Origin: Aquimarina spinulae
GTDB taxonomy: Bacteria; Bacteroidota; Bacteroidia; Flavobacteriales; Flavobacteriaceae
DNA length: 64,000 nucleotides
Direction: 5' to 3'
Assembly (NCBI RefSeq): GCF_943373825.1
Contig: NZ_CALSBP010000002.1
Location: 3,647,501 to 3,711,500, forward strand
Shown here one piece after another: positions 1 to 9,315 of the stretch. Made by a program: the position numbers and the translations under genes. Positions within the stretch are counted from its first letter, which is position 1. Each line of letters opens with the position of its first letter. A model generated the notes under the pieces. That model saw nothing but the letters and a program-made list of their open reading frames with translations, did no database searches and was not told the DNA's origin.

Positions 1-443
1 TTCCAGAAATGAAAAACCTGGATATCAATATATTGTGCAAAAAGATAAGCCATCATTGATGCAAATACGGCGATTACTGTAGCACCAAAAACCTGATTAA
101 ATATATCGTCATCTATAGGAGACCAAACTGTTGCAGGTACCGAAGCTGATGCATATACAATGAGTAATGAAAAAAAGGATGCAAAAATACCGGCCGTAAC
201 AATTTGATTCGCTTTTCTCTTGCCAAATATTTCACTAATAATATCGGTTATCAAAAAAGTGATAGGATATGGTAGGATTCCTACAGAAATTTCAAAAGTA
301 TATATTCCGAAAAAATCCCAATAAAAGAATTTTTGAAAAATAAGATTAGATACTACTAATGATGATATGAAAAGTGCGCCAAGTATCAGGTATATTCGAT
401 AGGCTACGCGTTTGTTTTTTAAATTCAGAGGAGTTTCTGTCAA
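1..443 (-). CDS. yhhQ: Queuosine precursor transporter, partial (C-terminus outside window)
   Basis: I translated this from the reverse strand; only about the first 147 residues are present and the frame runs off the left edge. It is an integral membrane protein with a hydrophobic first helix (LILGALFISSLVVSNLIF), followed by the family hallmark PYPITFLITDIISEIFGKR, and a second hydrophobic segment. This matches the VUT/YhhQ family, which imports queuosine precursors (preQ0/preQ1) across the inner membrane. No ATG is available; a TTG at 441-443 gives a start (TETPLNLKNKRVAYRIYL) of the right length. It is transcribed divergently from the folK fusion. The family call is firm; the substrate is inferred from the family. 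Confidence 0.8.
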   Translation of the reverse strand, partial: MTETPLNLKNKRVAYRIYLILGALFISSLVVSNLIFQKFFYWDFFGIYTFEISVGILPYPITFLITDIISEIFGKRKANQIVTAGIFASFFSLLIVYASASVPATVWSPIDDDIFNQVFGATVIAVFASMMAYLFAQYIDIQVFHFW

Positions 444-544
444 AATAAAATAATAGTTTACTTAAAAATAAGGCGAAGTGATTTTGTTTTGTTTAATTTG
501 TTCTAAAAATAAGGAGTTCTGATCAGAATATAAAAAATCCAATC

Positions 545-1672
545 TTGAAAACATCCCGTCTGTTACATATTTCGTTAGGAAGTAATATAGGAAATCGTAT
601 GGATTTTCTACAAAATGCTGTTAATGATATATATGAATCGATAGGGGATTTGGTTTCGATTTCTGGGGTGTATCAAACTCCAGCCTGGGGATTTAGTAGT
701 GATGATTTTTATAATGCTTGTATTGCGGTACGTACTTTTCTTTCTGAAAATGAGGTGTTAACAATGCTATTAGAAATTGAAAATTCTCTGGGTAGAAATA
801 GAACAGATGGTAAAGGGTATGAGGCAAGAACGATTGATCTGGATATTATTTTTTCTTCTGAAGGAGATATAGAAACCAAAGACTTGATAGTTCCTCATCC
901 TGCAATGCAGGATCGAAAATTTGTATTAGAGCCGCTAGCAGAGATTGCAGGAGGTATGGTGCATCCAAAATTGAAGCAAACCGTAAAGCAATTGTTAGAT
1001 AGTACTTCAGATGATTCAAAAGTTACTTTGCTTGGTGAGAAAATAGTTAACCCAAAAGAAAAGTATGCCTTGTCCCGCTTTCAATTCCTAACTGTCGAAG
1101 GAAATATTGGAGCTGGTAAGACAAGTTTGGCACAGCTTATAGCTCAAGAGTTTAATGCAAAACTTATTTTGGAACGTTTTGCAGATAATCCTTTTTTACC
1201 AAAATTTTATGAGGATATGGAGCGTTATGCTTTTCCTCTCGAAATGTCTTTTCTGGCAGATCGTTATCAGCGTTTGCAGGATGATATTGCTCAATTTGAT
1301 TTGTTTAAAGATTTTGTAGTTAGTGATTATGATGTATTTAAATCATTGATTTTTGCTAAGGTTACCTTACAATCAGAAGAATTTATGCTGTACAAAAAAG
1401 TATTTGACTTGATGTATAGAAATTTGACTAAACCCGGACTATATGTGTATTTATATCAAGATACAGAACGTCTTTTAGAAAATATCAAAAAAAGAGGAAG
1501 GGATTATGAGCAAAAAATCCCTGCAGATTATCTGGATAAGATCAATAAGGGGTATTTGCAATTTATAAAATCACAACCAGAATTTAATGTAAGGATAATA
1601 GATGTATCTAAACGGGATTTTATAGCAAACCGATCTGATTACATTTCGATTATCGAAGAGATCTCAAAATAA
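545..1672 (+). CDS. folK: Bifunctional HPPK / deoxynucleoside kinase fusion
   Basis: This 375-residue protein has two enzymes in one chain. Residues 6-160 are 6-hydroxymethyl-7,8-dihydropterin pyrophosphokinase (folate pathway), with the SLGSNIGNR start and the RTIDLDII signature at 96-103. Residues 180-375 are a deoxynucleoside kinase, with P-loop EGNIGAGKT at 185-193 and an ERF motif at 210-212, for salvage phosphorylation of deoxynucleosides. The start is TTG; no ATG is near, and HPPK proteins begin just before this point. Two folate/dNTP activities on one polypeptide fit the window's other folate-thymidylate genes (thyA, DHFR). I recall this fusion from other Flavobacteriia. The end lies only 2 bp from the convergent dipeptidase. 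Confidence 0.9.
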   Translation: MKTSRLLHISLGSNIGNRMDFLQNAVNDIYESIGDLVSISGVYQTPAWGFSSDDFYNACIAVRTFLSENEVLTMLLEIENSLGRNRTDGKGYEARTIDLDIIFSSEGDIETKDLIVPHPAMQDRKFVLEPLAEIAGGMVHPKLKQTVKQLLDSTSDDSKVTLLGEKIVNPKEKYALSRFQFLTVEGNIGAGKTSLAQLIAQEFNAKLILERFADNPFLPKFYEDMERYAFPLEMSFLADRYQRLQDDIAQFDLFKDFVVSDYDVFKSLIFAKVTLQSEEFMLYKKVFDLMYRNLTKPGLYVYLYQDTERLLENIKKRGRDYEQKIPADYLDKINKGYLQFIKSQPEFNVRIIDVSKRDFIANRSDYISIIEEISK

Positions 1673-1674
1673 TA

Positions 1675-3003
1675 TTATCCTGCTTGATTTAGCTCTTTTG
1701 CTACTTTCTGCACTTCATCAAGAACACGTAACAGATTCCCACTCCATAACTTTTCGATTTGTTCTTCGGTATATCCCCGTTTTACCAATTCTAGAGTTAC
1801 ATTAAATGTTTCTGAAGCATCGCTCCAACCTTCAATTCCACCGCCTCCATCAAAATCAGAGCTAATCCCTACATGATCAATGCCAATTTTATTAACCATA
1901 TAATCAATATGATTTACAAAATCTACTACATCCACAGCAGGAGGAAGATCATCCATTTTCTTTACTTTTTCCCTTCGAATCGTTAGCATTTTCATGTAAA
2001 AATCATAGTACTTTTCTTTTTCTTCGGTGCCGAGCTTAGTTATTTCTTTACGATCTATCCAGGTTACTCCCATAGAATCGGCAATCTGCTTGGCTATTTC
2101 TACTTCTTTTTCATTTCGTTTTTCAAACTTCTCTGTATTTAGGTAGGAGGTAAAAGCTACGGTTTGAACCACCCCACCATTTTCTTTTAACCATTGCAAT
2201 TGTTCATCATCAAGATTCCTACTATGATCACATAATGCTCTTGCAGAAGAGTGAGAAGCAATGATCGGAGCTTTGGTAAGTTTGATCATTTGTCGCATAG
2301 ATTCTTTAGAAGGGTGAGAAACATCTATCATAATCCCTGTTTTATTCATTTCTGCAATAACTTCTTTCCCTAGATCGCTTAAGCCATTATGCAACCAAAT
2401 ACCATCTGCTTCGCCAGTATTAGAATCACAAAGCTGACTATGCCCATTATGAGAAAGTGACATATATCTGGCACCAAGGTCATGAAACTTCTTTACATTA
2501 CTAATATCCGTTCCTACGGGATATCCATTTTCGATACCAATCATAGCTACTTTCTTTCCTTTTTTATGAATACGACGAACATCATCAGATGTTAAGGCTA
2601 ATTCAATTTGATCCGGTGCAATTTCTTCTGCTAGTTTATGAATAGCCTTAAATTTTGACATTGCAATTTCATATGCTTTTTCATAACCTTTGGTGGTTAG
2701 AGAGTCTTGTCCTGTATAAACAATAAACCAGGCAACATCTAATCCGCCCTTTTTCATTTTTGGCAAAGTGATTTGTGAACTAAGATCTTGAGTGTAATTG
2801 ATAGAGTCTGTAAAGTTTTTTACATTAATATCACAGTGAGTATCCAGAGTAATGACTTTATTATGAATTTCTTTTGCTTTGGCGATAAGTTGATCCTCTG
2901 TAACGGTTGGTTGATCTTCTGTAGAAGTATCTTTTTTCATATTTTCTTGTTTGCATGAAATAAGTAAGAGTACAATAGCAGCAAAAATTGAAAAGTTTTT
3001 CAT
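1675..3003 (-). CDS. Membrane dipeptidase, peptidase family M19, lipoprotein
   Basis: This 442-residue renal-dipeptidase-like zinc enzyme hydrolyses dipeptides. The N-terminus is a lipoprotein signal (FAAIVLLLISC, lipid-acceptor Cys17), so it is probably anchored in the periplasm or outer membrane. Metal ligands typical of M19 are visible: HCD at 56-58, the IENG glutamate near 158, and the two histidine motifs DVSHPS and ASHSSAR; SSDFDGGGG near the C-terminus is also diagnostic. It is a single gene with its own promoter region, converging on folK. Length is normal for the family. Substrate preference cannot be read from the sequence. Confidence 0.9.
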   Translation of the reverse strand: MKNFSIFAAIVLLLISCKQENMKKDTSTEDQPTVTEDQLIAKAKEIHNKVITLDTHCDINVKNFTDSINYTQDLSSQITLPKMKKGGLDVAWFIVYTGQDSLTTKGYEKAYEIAMSKFKAIHKLAEEIAPDQIELALTSDDVRRIHKKGKKVAMIGIENGYPVGTDISNVKKFHDLGARYMSLSHNGHSQLCDSNTGEADGIWLHNGLSDLGKEVIAEMNKTGIMIDVSHPSKESMRQMIKLTKAPIIASHSSARALCDHSRNLDDEQLQWLKENGGVVQTVAFTSYLNTEKFEKRNEKEVEIAKQIADSMGVTWIDRKEITKLGTEEKEKYYDFYMKMLTIRREKVKKMDDLPPAVDVVDFVNHIDYMVNKIGIDHVGISSDFDGGGGIEGWSDASETFNVTLELVKRGYTEEQIEKLWSGNLLRVLDEVQKVAKELNQAG

Positions 3004-3072
3004 AATTAGATGTGATTATGTGTTTTATAGTGTCATAAACTTACAAAACAAATTCCAGATGATATTTTTAGT

Positions 3073-3107
3073 AATAAAAACTGCCCGAAAAAAATTCTCA
3101 GGCAGTT
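3073..3107 (-). terminator. Intrinsic terminator after the metalloprotease gene
   Basis: A 7-bp stem AACTGCC/GGCAGTT (3079-3085 and 3101-3107) is followed on the minus strand by a T-rich run. It sits just past the stop of the metalloprotease gene and before the dipeptidase gene on the same strand. Confidence 0.6.
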
Positions 3108-3138
3108 GGGTTAAATTCAAAAAAAAACTAAACAAATC

Positions 3139-5334
3139 TTATCTTTTGATAAATTTTCGAGTTACTTGTCCTTCTTTATTCTTAATGATTATAAAATAAA
3201 CGCCGTTACTTAGATTACTAACATCGTAAGCTGTAGTTTCGTTGTTAGAATCTACTATATCAATTGTTTTTCCTAGAAAATCTGTAATGGTGATTTGTGT
3301 TTTTCCTCCATTTTTCGAGAATCCAGGATGTTGGATCGATAAAGAACCAGATGTAATAGGGTTGGGGTAGATCGTTATCTTTTGATTTGCTGTATAGATT
3401 TCATTGTCAATGAGATCACTATCCGTAGAACCAGAAGTAATTTTTAAATTATCGATAGCCATATCACTTCTGTAACTAGATCCTGTAGTTCCTTTAAGTT
3501 GCAATTTTATTGTAGATCCACTATAAGCAGATAAGCTTACGGTTTGAGAACTCCAACTATTTCCCTGGTTTCCATTTTTACTCCAGGCAGTGGTCCAGTT
3601 TACACCATCATTGGTAGATACACGCACCTCTAAAGTACCCATATTTGATCCATACATGTGATAATCAAAGCTAAGTTGTACATTTGATTCATTGGTTAAA
3701 TCTACACAAGGGCTTGTTAATAAAGCTACTTTATTAGGATATCCATTTCCGCTACCAGAGGCTTCAGTAAAGATATAATTACTACCGTTAGTTGCAGAAG
3801 ATGGCCCTGTACTAGATGATGGCGTACCATTGCTATCAACTGTCCAGTTTATATTATCACCGGTTTCTTGTGTCCATTCACCAATTCCAGATTCAAAACT
3901 TTCGTTATACGGAAAACTGGTAATCCCGTTACAAGAAGAAGGATTGGTTGTGGTTGTTTTGATTTTGATATTATCAATTGCTATATCACTTCTCCAGCTC
4001 GCTCCTGTTGTTCCTTTAAACTGCAATCTAATCACAGAACCAGAATATCCAGAAAGATTAACAATTGCTTGATTCCAGATGTCTCCTTTAGCTCCGTTTT
4101 GGGACCAAATAGAGGTGTAAGATGTTCCATCATTAGTACTTACCAAAACTTCTATAGTACCTATATCACTTCCTAACATATGGTATCCAAATTCTAAAGA
4201 CATATTGCTAGCCTGACTTAAATCTATACATGGGCTGTTTAATATTGCTGTTTTGTTAGGGCTTCCGGCTGGTGTTACATTTGTAGATGCTTCTGTGTAA
4301 AGGTAGAAAGAACCGTTTTGCGCTGTAGAAGGCCCTGTTCCCGATGAAGGAGTTCCGTTAGAGTCTCTTGTCCATTCGATATCATCCCCTGTGGCATTGG
4401 TCCAATCTCCTAATCCAGATTCAAAACTTTCGCTATACGGAAAATTACTAATAGAGGTACATGCAGGTGGATTTGTTGAGCTGGTTAAATAAGCTCTGTC
4501 TGATTCTAATGACGCCACAATAGCATTTTGTTGTTGACTTGAGAATCCTCCGGTGCGACAACTTTTACGAGTGTAAGACATCACGTTGTTTACATCGGGT
4601 TGATATTGATCTCCATTAGCATCTGTTGCTGTTCCGGTATAATTACAACCAGAATTAACAAGGCCACTAAGTCTTGGATCTGCTGGGGTATCGCAGAAAA
4701 AATCTCCTGCAGAAGAGCAATTTGTTCGTCGCACAAGTTCTCTTCCATTAGATGTAGAATGTGTGTGCAGGATAGAAAAATAATGTCCTAATTCATGGGA
4801 AGAAGTAGAGCCGTTTTGTGAGCAAGAAGCATCTAATATTGCTCGGTTTCCGGTTCCCGGAAATTTAGCAAATCCACAGATGGTAGAACTCCCCGAAGTA
4901 ACTTCAGAAAAGTAAAAAATATTGATAGCCTCTGCAACTTCATATTGTACTAGTTGACTATCATTATTTTTGTTAAAAGAATTATTCCAGCTAGTCTTGT
5001 CAATGTATTTGGTAGGTGCATATTCGTGAAATGAAATATTCATCGGAGCATACGTTGCATTTAGTTCATTCATTACATTTTGAATCTGTGCGCTGGATAC
5101 TGCAGGAGAGCCTCCGCTCGAGTTACGCGAGACATGATGTTGTATTGGTAATGATACAGGTGTTGCTAAAGCCTTACTACCGTTATCAGTAATAGATTTA
5201 AGGCGTTTAAGCATAAAAGTATCGTAGTTTTTAGGCGGTTCTGCACCACAATCTTTTTCTTGAGCAAATCCGAATCGTATTGTTGTTAGCATGGCGAGCG
5301 CGAGAAAAACAACTGCTTGTTTTCTTGATTTCAT
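3139..5334 (-). CDS. Secreted M43-like zinc metalloprotease with two MAM-like domains and T9SS sorting domain
   Basis: This 731-residue exported protease starts with a signal peptide ending near AQ (residues 24-25). The catalytic motif is HELGHYFSILH at 180-190 (ligands H180, H184, H190; base E181) with a Met-turn NNVMSY at 249-254, matching pappalysin/cytophagalysin peptidases (M43). Two repeated jelly-roll modules of about 170 residues follow (approximately 293-460 and 467-635), each with FPYxESFESG and AIDNIKI motifs as in MAM domains. Residues about 655-731 form a type IX secretion sorting domain (IYPNPITSGSL to the KFIKR end). M43 usually has Gly at the eighth position of the zinc motif; here it is Ser187. 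The protein is probably cell-surface or released and degrades extracellular protein. Confidence 0.88.
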   Translation of the reverse strand: MKSRKQAVVFLALAMLTTIRFGFAQEKDCGAEPPKNYDTFMLKRLKSITDNGSKALATPVSLPIQHHVSRNSSGGSPAVSSAQIQNVMNELNATYAPMNISFHEYAPTKYIDKTSWNNSFNKNNDSQLVQYEVAEAINIFYFSEVTSGSSTICGFAKFPGTGNRAILDASCSQNGSTSSHELGHYFSILHTHSTSNGRELVRRTNCSSAGDFFCDTPADPRLSGLVNSGCNYTGTATDANGDQYQPDVNNVMSYTRKSCRTGGFSSQQQNAIVASLESDRAYLTSSTNPPACTSISNFPYSESFESGLGDWTNATGDDIEWTRDSNGTPSSGTGPSTAQNGSFYLYTEASTNVTPAGSPNKTAILNSPCIDLSQASNMSLEFGYHMLGSDIGTIEVLVSTNDGTSYTSIWSQNGAKGDIWNQAIVNLSGYSGSVIRLQFKGTTGASWRSDIAIDNIKIKTTTTNPSSCNGITSFPYNESFESGIGEWTQETGDNINWTVDSNGTPSSSTGPSSATNGSNYIFTEASGSGNGYPNKVALLTSPCVDLTNESNVQLSFDYHMYGSNMGTLEVRVSTNDGVNWTTAWSKNGNQGNSWSSQTVSLSAYSGSTIKLQLKGTTGSSYRSDMAIDNLKITSGSTDSDLIDNEIYTANQKITIYPNPITSGSLSIQHPGFSKNGGKTQITITDFLGKTIDIVDSNNETTAYDVSNLSNGVYFIIIKNKEGQVTRKFIKR

Positions 5335-5509
5335 AAGTTTGAGTTTGGTTATTTGTTAATGTTTTTTAATAGTTCTTATTAATAAAGACGTAAAAAAGCT
5401 AAATAACCCTTATAAAATCATTATTTGTGTTAAAAAGACAAGGATGAAGTGCTGAGGTTTTGTTTCCAAAAAGAAAATGAAACGTATCGTTGTTTTTATC
5501 TAAAATCTT

Positions 5510-6043
5510 CTAAAGCTTATTAAAAATATCCCAGATTACAACTCCTGCACTAACCGAAATATTAAGAGAATGCTTACTACCATATTGAGGAATCTCGATA
5601 ACAGTATCACTTTCTGACACAACTTGCTGTTGGACACCCTTAACTTCATTACCAAAAATGATTGCGTATTTTTGATTACGTTCTGGAATAAAGTCATTTA
5701 ACATAGTTGCATTTTCTGCCTGCTCGATAGATAAAATATTTACATGCTGTGATTTAAGACCCTGTATAAGTTCTAAAGTGTCTTTTTGATATTCCCAATC
5801 TACAGTATCGGTAGCTCCTAGTGCAGTTTTTTGAATATCTTTATGAGGAGGAGTAGCTGTTATACCGCAGAGGTATATTTTTTCTATCAAAAATGCATCT
5901 GCAGTTCTAAATACAGATCCAATATTGTTTAAACTTCGAATGTTATCCAGAATGATAATTAAAGGAGTCTTTTCTGATGCCTTAAATTCTTGTACAGTTT
6001 TGCGATCGAGTTCGTTATTTTTGAGTTTTCTGCTTCCTTCCAT
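5510..6043 (-). CDS. SpoU/TrmH-family RNA 2'-O-methyltransferase
   Basis: This is a 177-residue SPOUT methyltransferase that transfers a methyl group from SAM to a ribose 2'-OH in tRNA or rRNA. The three family motifs are present: NNIGSVFRTADAF, IIFGNEVKGV, and IPQYGSKHSLNISVSAGVVIWD (the last forming the knotted SAM site). The frame is open up to 6142, but I chose the ATG at 6041-6043 (MEGSRKLKNNEL). The longer N-terminus is basic, unlike the family, and would overlap the promoter region. The RNA substrate is not identifiable. It diverges from mutS. Confidence 0.85.
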   Translation of the reverse strand: MEGSRKLKNNELDRKTVQEFKASEKTPLIIILDNIRSLNNIGSVFRTADAFLIEKIYLCGITATPPHKDIQKTALGATDTVDWEYQKDTLELIQGLKSQHVNILSIEQAENATMLNDFIPERNQKYAIIFGNEVKGVQQQVVSESDTVIEIPQYGSKHSLNISVSAGVVIWDIFNKL

Positions 6044-6305
6044 TATCGCAAAAATAGTATTTATCACAAATTCTACGATTGATACTCGATAAAACTTTGA
6101 GAATTCTTTGTGTTTTTTGAAACGAACTTTATGGTTAGACAATCATATATTTAAAACAAATTATGAAGTTCTTTATTCAATGTAGTGTAGGCCTCTTTTT
6201 ATGTTGAGGAAAAATTGTGAATAAAATTGAATAACTCCTAACAGCTATATTTCAAAAAAAATAGAAGAATAGCTACTTTAGCATGATTCATAAAATTATA
6301 CTTCA

Positions 6306-8933
6306 TTGGCAGCAAAAAACGGAAAAAAAGTAACTCCATTAATGAAACAATACAATGCTATTAAGGCTAAGTATCCTGATGCATTATTGTTATTTAGAGT
6401 AGGGGATTTTTATGAAACTTTCGGAGCAGATGCAATTAAAGCTGCGGCTATTTTGAATATTGTTTTAACCAAAAGAGGTAATGGAAGTGAGCAGGAAACA
6501 GCATTGGCTGGGTTTCCGCATCATTCTTTAAATACGTATTTACCAAAATTGGTTAAAGCAGGTGAGCGAGTTGCTATCTGTGACCAGTTAGAAGACCCTA
6601 AACAGACCAAAACTATTGTTAAGCGAGGGGTGACAGAGCTTGTAACTCCAGGAGTTGCTCTTAATGACGAGGTATTACAGAGCAAAACCAATAACTTTTT
6701 ATGTGCGTTGCACTATGGAAAAAAAGAATTAGGAGTAGCATTTCTGGATGTTTCTACAGGAGAATTTCTTACCGCTCAGGGTGATGTAGCGCATATGGAT
6801 AAGTTGATGCAAAACTTTAACCCTAGTGAGGTTCTGATTAGCAAGCCAAAAAAGAAAGATTTTGAACAAGATTTTGGCCATGATTTTCATACATTCTTTA
6901 TGGAAGATTGGGTATTTAAACCTGATTATGCAGATGAGACTGTAAACAAACATTTTGGTACAAAGACATTAAAAGGATTTGGAGTAGATCATTTGCAGGA
7001 AGGTGTTATAGCGGCTGGTGTAATTCTTCATTACCTTGGCGAAACCCAACATCATAAATTAAAACATATTACAGGGATCCAACGTATTGCAGAAGATCAG
7101 TATATCTGGATGGATCGTTTTACGATACGTAATCTTGAGCTATATCATGCCAATGCAGCAAATGCGGTAACTTTACTTGATGTTATAGATAAAACGATCT
7201 CACCTATGGGTGGTCGTACATTAAAACGTTGGTTGGCATTACCACTTAAGAATATTACTGCCATTCAAAAACGTCATGAAGTAGTGCAGTTTTTTTTGAA
7301 TAACACATCATTGCATCAAAAAATTCAGCATCAGATTAAGCAGATAGGAGATATTGAACGATTGATTTCTAAAGTAGCTACCGGAAAAGTAAACCCTCGT
7401 GAGGTTATTCAGCTTAAAAACTCTTTGGAAGCAATTGTACCTATAAAATCACAAGCATCAAATAGTGATAACGAAGCGCTAAAAGTAATAGGAGAAACTC
7501 TTAGTGACTGTGAGCTATTACGCAATAAGATCAAAGAGACTTTAAATGAAGAAGCCCCCGTAAATGTGTTGAAAGGAAACACAATTGCTAATGGATATTT
7601 AGAAGAATTAGATGAGTTAAGGTCTATTGCTTTTTCAGGAAAAGATTATTTGGATAAAATGCTGGAGCGGGAAACTGAAACTACTGGCATTACTTCTTTA
7701 AAAATAGCTTCGAATAATGTATTTGGGTATTATATCGAGGTTCGAAATACCCATAAAGATAAAGTTCCTGATACCTGGATTCGTAAACAAACTCTGGTAA
7801 ATGCAGAACGTTATATCACAGAAGAACTTAAGGAATATGAGGCCAAAATTCTTGGAGCAGAAGAAAAAATTCTGGCGCTAGAACAACAATTATTTGGCGA
7901 CCTTGTACTCTGGATGAGTGAGTATATCAAACCTGTACAGCTAAATGCTACTTTAATAGGGCAACTAGATTGTTTATGTTCTTTTGCTCAGCTTGCTACA
8001 GAAAATCAATATGTACGCCCTCTAATCGATGAGTCGCATGATTTAGAAATTAAAAATGGTCGACATCCTGTGATCGAGAAACAATTGCCGCCAGGTGAGC
8101 AGTATATCGCTAATGATGTTCTGTTGGATAGAGATAATCAACAGATCATTATGATCACGGGCCCTAATATGAGTGGTAAATCTGCAATATTAAGACAGAC
8201 TGCATTAATTGTGTTATTGGCGCAAATGGGATGTTTTGTTCCTGCGGAAGAAGCAAAGATAGGAGTGATCGATAAAATATTTACCAGAGTAGGAGCGAGT
8301 GATAATATCTCTATGGGAGAATCTACATTTATGGTAGAGATGAATGAAACTGCAAGTATCTTAAATAATATATCTGATCGTAGTTTAGTATTATTAGATG
8401 AGATTGGCCGAGGAACCAGCACCTATGATGGAATATCTATTGCCTGGGCAATTAGTGAATTTTTACACGAGTATCCGGCAAGGCCTAAGACCTTATTTGC
8501 TACACATTATCACGAGTTAAATGAGATGTGTGAGACCTTTGGTCGCATTAAAAATTATAATGTATCGGTAAAAGAATTAAAAGACACTGTTCTTTTTTTA
8601 CGTAAACTAGTTCCTGGTGGTAGTGAGCATAGCTTTGGGATTCATGTAGCTAAAATGGCAGGAATGCCTCAGCAAGTTTTGCATAGAGCAAATAAGATGC
8701 TTAAGAAGCTTGAAAAATCGCATAGTAGCGAAGAACTTACCGATAAGATTAAAGGGATGCAGGAAGAAGACAAGGTGCAATTGAGCTTCTTTAATTTGGA
8801 TGATCCTTTATTAGAAGAAATCAAAGAAGAAATTCTGGATATCGATATTGATACGCTTACTCCGGTAGAAGCATTAATGAAGCTTAATGAGATTAAACGT
8901 ATGTTAACCAGGAAGAAAGCATCGCAGGTGTAA
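6306..8933 (+). CDS. mutS: DNA mismatch repair protein MutS
   Basis: This 875-residue MutS recognises mismatches and small loops and recruits MutL. The N-terminal mismatch-binding domain has the conserved Phe-x-Glu in GDFYETF. The connector, lever and clamp regions are of normal length. The C-terminal ATPase has Walker A GPNMSGKS, the STFMVEM segment and Walker [11 protein letters not shown], then an ATHYHEL motif. The start is TTG; translation from it gives [16 protein letters not shown], the usual flavobacterial beginning, and no ATG precedes it in frame. The upstream 160 bp separate it from the divergent methyltransferase gene. It appears intact. Confidence 0.97.
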   Translation: MAAKNGKKVTPLMKQYNAIKAKYPDALLLFRVGDFYETFGADAIKAAAILNIVLTKRGNGSEQETALAGFPHHSLNTYLPKLVKAGERVAICDQLEDPKQTKTIVKRGVTELVTPGVALNDEVLQSKTNNFLCALHYGKKELGVAFLDVSTGEFLTAQGDVAHMDKLMQNFNPSEVLISKPKKKDFEQDFGHDFHTFFMEDWVFKPDYADETVNKHFGTKTLKGFGVDHLQEGVIAAGVILHYLGETQHHKLKHITGIQRIAEDQYIWMDRFTIRNLELYHANAANAVTLLDVIDKTISPMGGRTLKRWLALPLKNITAIQKRHEVVQFFLNNTSLHQKIQHQIKQIGDIERLISKVATGKVNPREVIQLKNSLEAIVPIKSQASNSDNEALKVIGETLSDCELLRNKIKETLNEEAPVNVLKGNTIANGYLEELDELRSIAFSGKDYLDKMLERETETTGITSLKIASNNVFGYYIEVRNTHKDKVPDTWIRKQTLVNAERYITEELKEYEAKILGAEEKILALEQQLFGDLVLWMSEYIKPVQLNATLIGQLDCLCSFAQLATENQYVRPLIDESHDLEIKNGRHPVIEKQLPPGEQYIANDVLLDRDNQQIIMITGPNMSGKSAILRQTALIVLLAQMGCFVPAEEAKIGVIDKIFTRVGASDNISMGESTFMVEMNETASILNNISDRSLVLLDEIGRGTSTYDGISIAWAISEFLHEYPARPKTLFATHYHELNEMCETFGRIKNYNVSVKELKDTVLFLRKLVPGGSEHSFGIHVAKMAGMPQQVLHRANKMLKKLEKSHSSEELTDKIKGMQEEDKVQLSFFNLDDPLLEEIKEEILDIDIDTLTPVEALMKLNEIKRMLTRKKASQV

Positions 8934-8962
8934 AAAAAAATATTCTTTTTTGTAAAAAGACT

Positions 8963-8991
8963 TTGGTATTACTAGAATTGTTTTAAATTTG
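8963..8991 (+). promoter_or_regulatory. Promoter of the tRNA-Gly/tRNA-Leu operon
   Basis: TTG at 8963-8965, an 18-bp spacer and TAAATTTG at 8984-8991 match the Bacteroidota housekeeping promoter (TTG / TAnnTTTG). Transcription should begin near 8997, about 35 bp before the first tRNA. Confidence 0.75.
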
Positions 8992-9030
8992 CATCCGCAA
9001 TAACGAGTTGCGAAGTTCTTAAAACATACT

Positions 9031-9102
9031 GCGAAAGTAGCTCAGGGGTAGAGCATCACCTTGCCAAGGTGAGGGTCGCGGGTTCAAATCCCGTCTTTCG
9101 CT
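9031..9102 (+). tRNA. tRNA-Gly (anticodon GCC)
   Basis: The sequence folds into a complete 72-nt cloverleaf. The acceptor is GCGAAAG/CTTTCGC, the anticodon stem TCACC/GGTGA has loop TTGCCAA, and the T arm is GCGGG-TTCAAAT-CCCGT. The discriminator base is T at 9102. CCA is not encoded. Confidence 0.95.
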
Positions 9103-9123
9103 CTGAGATAAAATATATACCAA

Positions 9124-9208
9124 GCTGAAGTGGTGGAATTGGTAGACACGTTGGACTTAAAATCCAATGGCCTGTAAGGCCGTGCGGGTTCAAGTCCCGC
9201 CTTCAGTA
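9124..9208 (+). tRNA. tRNA-Leu (anticodon TAA)
   Basis: This 85-nt class II tRNA has a long variable arm (TGGCCTGTAAGGCCG). The acceptor is GCTGAAG/CTTCAGT with discriminator A, the anticodon loop is CTTAAAA, and the T arm is GCGGG-TTCAAGT-CCCGC. It lies 21 bp after tRNA-Gly in the same transcript. Confidence 0.95.
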
Positions 9209-9216
9209 CTTAAGAC

Positions 9217-9250
9217 AACCCTTTGAAAAATCAAAGGGTTTCTTTGTTTT
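9217..9250 (+). terminator. Intrinsic terminator of the tRNA operon
   Basis: A perfect 10-bp stem AACCCTTTGA/TCAAAGGGTT with an AAAA loop is followed by a T-rich tract, 8 bp after tRNA-Leu. Confidence 0.85.
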
Positions 9251-9315
9251 TAGACATCTCTTGCTTTTTTCTTCTTTTAGATTTAAAATCAATAATCTTA
9301 AAGAATGAGCTTTTC

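Noticed and set aside
3830..4176. Plus-strand open frames inside the metalloprotease gene
   Set aside because: They mirror repeated MAM-type sequence; no motif, no signal, and the minus-strand gene is complete.
5510..6142. Longer reading of the RNA methyltransferase from ATG 6142
   Set aside because: The added 33 residues do not fit the family and cover the promoter region; MEGSRKL at 6043 is a natural start.
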